From positions 1 to 64,000 of the forward strand of contig JAPLTN010000003.1 in NCBI GenBank assembly GCA_026398135.1: 64,000 nt of DNA, given 5' to 3'. Under the pieces are notes generated by a model. That model made no database searches and was not told the origin of the DNA. It was given only the letters and a program-made list of their open reading frames with translations. The position numbers were made by a program, and so were the translations under genes. The stretch is from Verrucomicrobiota bacterium. GTDB taxonomy: Bacteria > Verrucomicrobiota > Verrucomicrobiia > Opitutales > Opitutaceae. Shown here piece after piece: positions 59,811 through 64,000 of this stretch (position 1 is its first letter; every line of letters starts with the position of its first letter).

Positions 59811-60695
59811 CTAGGCGGCGAGGCCGGCGGCGAGGGCCAGGGCGCTGCGGGCGCGATTTAAGATGTATAGGTGGTAGCCGGGCGCGCCGTGGGCGAGCAG
59901 GTCGCGGATCTGGTCTAGCGCCCAGTCCACGCCGATGAACTCGACCACGTCGGGGTCTTCGCTGGCGACTTCAAGGCGGCGAAGGAGCGCGGGCGGCAGG
60001 ACCGAGCCCGAGAGGGTGGCGATGCGTTGCACCTGTTTTAACGAGAGCACGGGCATGATGCCGGGGACGATGGGCACGGTGATGCCTCGGGCGTGGCACT
60101 TTTCGACGAAGCGGTGGTAGATGGCGTTGTCGTAAAAGAGCTGGGTGGTGACGAAGGCGGCGCCGGCGTCCACTTTGCGTTTGAGGGCGTCGAGGTCGGC
60201 TTCGAGGGAGACGGCTTCAGGGTGCTTTTCCGGGTAGCCGCCGACACCGAGGCAGAAGTCGGGGTGGCGGGTTTTGAGTAGGGTAACGAGTTCGTTGGCG
60301 TAGCGCAGGCCGTCGGGGGCGGGGGTGAAGGTGGCAACGCCTTTGGGCGGGTCGCCGCGCAGGGTCATGATGTTGCGGTAGCCTTGGGCGTGGAGCTGGT
60401 CGGCGATGGCGTCGAGCTCGGCGCGGGAGTGGCCCACGCAGGTCAGGTGGGGCATGACGGTGTAGCCGAGCTCATCTTTGAGGATGGCTCCGACCTGGGC
60501 GGTGCGGTCGCGGGTGGTGCCGCCGGCGCCGTAGGTGACTGAGACGAAATCCCAGGGGATGCGACGGAGGGCGGTGGCGGTGGCGCGGAGGGCGGCGACG
60601 CCGGCGTCGTCCTTGGGTGGGAAAAACTCCAGGGAACGGAGCGGGCGGTTTTCAGCGAAGAGGTCGGAAATGGGGCGATCGGCGCGGTTGGGCAT
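59811..60695 (-). CDS. metF: Methylenetetrahydrofolate reductase [NAD(P)H]
   Basis: A 294-aa TIM-barrel flavoprotein: SLEFFPPKDDAGVAAL at the N-terminus, FVSVTYGAGGTTRDRT, and YRNIMTLRGDPPKG with the FAD/folate-binding RGD-like motif; FVTTQLFYDNAIYHRF and VPGIMPVLSLKQ follow. It makes 5-methyl-THF for methionine synthesis. Normal length. The heptamer units GAGCGGG, GAGTATG lie 8 bp behind the start. Confidence 0.95.
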   Translation of the reverse strand: MPNRADRPISDLFAENRPLRSLEFFPPKDDAGVAALRATATALRRIPWDFVSVTYGAGGTTRDRTAQVGAILKDELGYTVMPHLTCVGHSRAELDAIADQLHAQGYRNIMTLRGDPPKGVATFTPAPDGLRYANELVTLLKTRHPDFCLGVGGYPEKHPEAVSLEADLDALKRKVDAGAAFVTTQLFYDNAIYHRFVEKCHARGITVPIVPGIMPVLSLKQVQRIATLSGSVLPPALLRRLEVASEDPDVVEFIGVDWALDQIRDLLAHGAPGYHLYILNRARSALALAAGLAA

Positions 60696-60968
60696 GACTT
60701 GGGAGCGGGGAGTATGAGTTATAAAGTGGTTAAAGAGGGTGGGGCGGCAAGTGATATATCAATGAATTTGAATGCGTTGATATGTTCTCTGGTGATTAGC
60801 TAATTTTGACTTCGCTGTGGCAATTAGCCTTTAAACCGAATGAAGCCGTATGATAGGGCGGTAAATGGGCTGGGTTTTCGATCCTAAGTAAAACATCGAT
60901 GGATCTAATCAGTCTGTTTATATGCCACGCAGAAAAGAGTTATGGCATTTACGGTTTGCGGAAATCCA
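60696..60968. other. AT-rich gene-free region between metF and the OLD-like gene
   Basis: Apart from the two heptamer units at 60703-60716, this 273-bp stretch is much less GC-rich than the rest of the window and has no gene that I can support. ATATCAA ... TTGATAT forms a 7-bp inverted repeat near 60755-60783. It probably came in with the OLD-like gene next to it. Confidence 0.5.
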
Positions 60969-62726
60969 TTAGGACGCTGTAGCAAGTTTTAACTTGGCGA
61001 AGAGCGTGAGCACGTCGGCGTGGATTTCTGCTTCTTCCATCGCGCCAGCGACTTTCTCTCGCAGAGCAATAAGATCGGGGTTTTGGGTGCGAAGCTGGTG
61101 AAACAACGAGTCGTCGTTCTCGAATAGGAGGCGTTTTCCGTCGAGTACCTGAAAGATGTTGGCGTTGAGTTCGCGCCAGTTTTTTCCCGGTGGCAGGATC
61201 AGATTTTGATCGGTAAAGAAAGCGTCGATGAGCGTGACCAACGGTTGGGCGAATATCTCGCCCACGGATTGCATCGCAGGGTCGCGTTCGATTGCGCGGT
61301 GCCAGGCGGGCGGCACTAGGAGATAATTTTCGATGTTTTTGCGCCGCCACTCGAATAGCACGCTGTTATCGCTGCGAGGATGGAAAGCTGTCTTGTCCGT
61401 GTCATAATCGAAAATCATTAATCTACGCACTTGGGGTAGAACGGTTTGCAAGGCGGAGAAATGGTGGTCGGCCTCGGCTTTCATGTCGGCTTTAGTCCCG
61501 CCGTTCATGGTGCGAAACACGATCTGACGCAGCCAATCGCTCGCCCCGACTTTTGGAGCCCAAGCGCGCAGGATGCGTTCATCGCTTTCGCCCTCTACAT
61601 AAACCATCGTCGGGGATTCTCGCAGCCGGGCTATCTCTACGTTGGACAATGTCGCCATGGCGGCGATGACAGGGCCAGTTGATTGTAAACGAACCGGTCC
61701 GCCGGCCAGCAAAGATACCACCTGTTGACCACCGACGCCGCGCATGAACTCTTCCGCATGGGTGGCGATCAGGAATTGTACACCGCGCTCCTGCGATTTG
61801 GCTTTGAAGTAGTCCAGAATCTCGCGCTGCAAATTTACGTGGAGATGCGCGTCGGGCTCATCCAGCAAGATAGTCGTTGGCCTGTAGCCGTAAAGAAAGG
61901 CGAGTAATGTCAGCGTTTGGTGAAAGCCACTACCGCCTGAAATGATGTCGAATGTTTCGTAGCCGGAGTCTGTGCGTTGTCGGTATTCACAGGTGATGGT
62001 GGTGTCCTTACCTTCGATATAGCCTGGCTCCAGCAATTCGACTCCGAACCAGCGTTTAATCACCTCGACAATTTCGCACCAATCGGGGGGCAAGATACGC
62101 TTGGCTTTTGGAACGAACTCTTGGGGGGGAGGAGGGCAGACGAGGAGGAGAAGGTTTCTGAGAACGCTTCCAGGTTGCGCCTTGCCGACCTGCTTGCGCA
62201 AGGGGGCGCTGTCGCGCCATTCCTCCTGGGGCTCAAGGCCGGAAAACGGGGGAACATAGGCTACAAGGGGAAGCCCGATTTCGGGCTGCTCTAATTCGCG
62301 AAACTTGGCCCAGCCGCTTTGCGGAATAGCGTAAATCGTCTGGGCGCTTTGGTAGCGAAGGGCGACAGCGAATGTATGCTCCATGCCGTCTTTACCACGC
62401 CACGACACTTCTATCTCGATGAGAATAAATTTCTGTTGTTTTTTACCTTCGATTTCCGGGTATTCGCGATCTTTTTTGTCTCGCCACAACAAACTGAAGG
62501 CAGGAACCGGTAGTGCGGTAAAGTTAGGCAGGATAACCTGAATACCCTTGGTGCCGATTCGTTTGCTGCGGCGAAACTCGTCAACGCAAAACTGCCATAT
62601 GGCAATGGCCTGAAGGACTGTGCTTTTGCCTGAGTTGTTCCAGCCCACGAATAGGTCGAGCGAGGTGAAATCATATTCACGGAATTTCACGCTTTTGAAG
62701 TTTCGCAGGGTGAGCCTGGTGATCAT
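60969..62726 (-). CDS. OLD-family ATP-dependent nuclease (AAA ATPase + TOPRIM)
   Basis: A 585-aa protein. The ATPase half has LTLRNFKSVKFREYDF, Walker A VGWNNSGKSTVLQAI (~27-41), a signature-like IISGGSGFHQTLTLLAFLYG and Walker B TILLDEPDAHLH. The C-terminal half is a TOPRIM-like domain with VYVEGESDERILRAW and LMIFDYDTDKTAF (acidic metal-binding residues). OLD nucleases often act in phage defence, alone or with a helicase (GajB); no helicase is next to it. Base composition is lower in GC than in rph and metF on either side, which suggests it was acquired. Its start is 32 bp after rph. Confidence 0.88.
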   Translation of the reverse strand: MITRLTLRNFKSVKFREYDFTSLDLFVGWNNSGKSTVLQAIAIWQFCVDEFRRSKRIGTKGIQVILPNFTALPVPAFSLLWRDKKDREYPEIEGKKQQKFILIEIEVSWRGKDGMEHTFAVALRYQSAQTIYAIPQSGWAKFRELEQPEIGLPLVAYVPPFSGLEPQEEWRDSAPLRKQVGKAQPGSVLRNLLLLVCPPPPQEFVPKAKRILPPDWCEIVEVIKRWFGVELLEPGYIEGKDTTITCEYRQRTDSGYETFDIISGGSGFHQTLTLLAFLYGYRPTTILLDEPDAHLHVNLQREILDYFKAKSQERGVQFLIATHAEEFMRGVGGQQVVSLLAGGPVRLQSTGPVIAAMATLSNVEIARLRESPTMVYVEGESDERILRAWAPKVGASDWLRQIVFRTMNGGTKADMKAEADHHFSALQTVLPQVRRLMIFDYDTDKTAFHPRSDNSVLFEWRRKNIENYLLVPPAWHRAIERDPAMQSVGEIFAQPLVTLIDAFFTDQNLILPPGKNWRELNANIFQVLDGKRLLFENDDSLFHQLRTQNPDLIALREKVAGAMEEAEIHADVLTLFAKLKLATAS

Positions 62727-62758
62727 AGTGTAGAGAATTTAGGATTTTGGAATGTGCT

Positions 62759-63511
62759 TTAACCAAGTTTGAGGAGTTCGCGGCTGAGGAAGGCGGTTTG
62801 GGCGGCGGCGAGTTCTTTGATGCCTTTTTGGGCGAGGGTGAGGAGGGTTTGGAACTCGTCGCCAGTGAAGGTGGCTTCTTCGCCCGCGCCTTGGATTTCC
62901 ACGTAGCGGCCGCGGCCGGTCATGACGATGTTGCAGTCCACCTCGGCGTCTTTGTCTTCGGCGTAAGGGAGGTCGAGCAGGGCTTGGCCTCGGAGCAGGC
63001 CGACGCTGATGGCGGCGACGGAATCGACGAGGGGGTTTTCCTTGATTTTACCGGAGTCGAGCAGGGTCTGGATGGCGAGGCGGGCGGCGAGGTAGGCACC
63101 GGTGATGGAGGCGGTGCGGGTGCCGCCGTCGGCCTGGAGGACGTCGCAGTCGAGCCAGAGGGTGTTTTGGCCGAGTTTCTGGAGGTCGATTACGGCGCGG
63201 ATGGAGCGGCCGATGAGGCGCTGGATCTCGACAGTGCGGCCGTCGAGTTTGCCCCGGGAGATGTCGCGCTGTTTGCGCTCGTGGGTGCTGTAGGGGAGCA
63301 GGGAGTATTCGGCGGTGAGCCAGCCGCCGGGGACTTTTTGCTGGCGCATCCAGGTGGGCACGGCGGGCTCGATGGTGGCGGCGCAGATGACGCGGGTCTG
63401 GCCGAAGGAGACGAGGACGGAGCCGGTGGCATGGGGGGCGATGCCGGCCTCGAAGGCGACGGGGCGGAGTTGGTCGGGCTGGCGGCCGTCGGAGCGGAGG
63501 GGATGGGACAT
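62759..63511 (-). CDS. rph: Ribonuclease PH
   Basis: A 250-aa phosphorolytic exonuclease: RSDGRQPDQLRPVAFEAG, GSVLVSFGQTRVICAATI, PGGWLTAEYSLLPYSTHERK, QRLIGRSIRAVIDLQKLG, and DCDVLQADGGTRTASITGAY are all family blocks. It trims the 3' ends of tRNA precursors with phosphate. A heptamer array (63515-63542) begins 3 bp behind its ATG, followed by AATGACC-type 7-bp repeats. Confidence 0.95.
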   Translation of the reverse strand: MSHPLRSDGRQPDQLRPVAFEAGIAPHATGSVLVSFGQTRVICAATIEPAVPTWMRQQKVPGGWLTAEYSLLPYSTHERKQRDISRGKLDGRTVEIQRLIGRSIRAVIDLQKLGQNTLWLDCDVLQADGGTRTASITGAYLAARLAIQTLLDSGKIKENPLVDSVAAISVGLLRGQALLDLPYAEDKDAEVDCNIVMTGRGRYVEIQGAGEEATFTGDEFQTLLTLAQKGIKELAAAQTAFLSRELLKLG

Positions 63512-63514
63512 GGA

Positions 63515-63580
63515 GAGCGGGGATCAGGGAGCGAGGAGCAGGGAAAAATGTCGAATGACCAATGACCAATGTCCAATGAC
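63515..63580. repeat. Two kinds of 7-bp tandem repeats between hprK and rph
   Basis: GAGCGGG, GATCAGG, GAGCGAG, GAGCAGG (63515-63542), then AATGACC, AATGACC, AATGTCC, AATGAC (63554-63580). Both have a 7-bp period. The second kind resembles short tandemly repeated heptanucleotides known from cyanobacteria and other phyla. Confidence 0.85.
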
Positions 63581-63599
63581 GGAGGAGGGGCGACCTGGT

Positions 63600-64000
63600 T
63601 TATAGGGGGAGCGGGGGGCGGCTGGAGCTGCTGCTGGCGAAGGGGGAATTGGTGCCGGTGGCGGGTTTGATGATGCGTTCGGGCTCGGAGGCGGGGCGGG
63701 CGGCCATGTGGGCGATGAGGCGTTCGTTGAAGGTGTGGGCGGGGTCGTGGCCCATGCGGCGGAGGGCCTGGACCATGGCGGCGACTTCGACGAGGCGGGC
63801 CATGTCGCGGCCGGGTCGGACAAAGAGTTCGAAGAGGGGGATTTTGAGGCCGAGGATTTCGTGGAAGTTTTCCTCCAGTCCGGTGCGTTCCTCGACGACC
63901 TCGGGGGTCCATTCGCGGAGGGTGACGACGAGGTCGAGGCGTTTGTCGAGGCGCACGGCGTGCACGCCAAACATGTCGGCGATGTTGATGATGCCGATGC
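63600..64000 (-). CDS. hprK: HPr kinase/phosphorylase, C-terminal part (runs out of window)
   Basis: The frame is open to the right edge. [20 protein letters not shown], then [18 protein letters not shown] and [20 protein letters not shown] are the C-terminal blocks of HprK, including the conserved PGR-x-MA motif. HprK phosphorylates a serine of HPr. The last ~20 residues ([16 protein letters not shown]) are low-complexity. The N-terminal part with Walker A lies beyond 64000. Confidence 0.9.
   Translation of the reverse strand, partial: IGIINIADMFGVHAVRLDKRLDLVVTLREWTPEVVEERTGLEENFHEILGLKIPLFELFVRPGRDMARLVEVAAMVQALRRMGHDPAHTFNERLIAHMAARPASEPERIIKPATGTNSPFASSSSSRPPLPL

Overview
The window looks like a chromosomal segment of a high-GC Gram-negative bacterium, most plausibly a verrucomicrobium of the Opitutales type. 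This is inferred from gene content and style: rpoN, an HU-like protein, an exosortase fused to an EpsI domain, a very large polysaccharide locus, HPr kinase, and many genes without a visible Shine-Dalgarno. No 16S rRNA gene is present to prove it.

Layout. 1-9.9 kb is a housekeeping stretch: the 3' end of an ATPase remnant, a META-domain lipoprotein, an amidohydrolase, rpoN, a Ser/Thr protein kinase, an A-type Fe-S carrier, ubiE/menG, an HU-like protein, hisS, rpsA with a clear terminator, and tRNA-Arg(CCG). 9.9-38.0 kb is one minus-strand polysaccharide locus of 27 tightly packed, mostly overlapping genes. It holds a Wzm/Wzt-type ABC exporter at the upstream end, glycosyltransferases of several folds, three FkbM-type methyltransferases, three acyltransferase-3 proteins, a PIG-L deacetylase, a WcaF-type acetyltransferase, two polymerase/ligase-like membrane proteins, and a polyprenyl-phosphate sugar transferase at the downstream end. 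No Wzx flippase is visible. 38.0-43.9 kb holds an orphan SCP2 protein, one more glycosyltransferase, an asparagine synthase, a DJ-1/PfpI protein and an NAD-dependent epimerase. 43.9-46.6 kb holds ybaB-recR and an exosortase-EpsI fusion.

46.7-55.8 kb is a 9.1-kb integrated element in the 3' end of tRNA-Gly(CCC), bounded by a 36-bp direct repeat. It carries a tyrosine integrase with no visible C-terminal catalytic box, an amputated AIPR-like gene, two small minus-strand genes including a 58-aa zinc ribbon, a RES/Xre-type toxin-antitoxin pair in toxin-first order, an HNH-like protein, a frameshifted DUF6573 gene, and a translationally coupled operon of a large serine recombinase plus two ParB/RepB-like proteins, preceded by a zinc-ribbon gene with a probable frameshift at an A8 run. 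55.9-64 kb returns to core genes (murJ, hflX, HAD phosphatase, metF, rph, hprK), interrupted between rph and metF by a lower-GC OLD-family nuclease gene.

Two dispersed repeat families stand out. The first is a heptanucleotide tandem repeat (GAGCNRG and variants) at a dozen sites. It often sits 3-22 bp upstream of minus-strand start codons, sometimes lies inside genes, and twice supplies a stop codon. The second is a palindrome around AAGTAACC...GGTTACTTGAGGCT, present three times, once in frame inside asnB.
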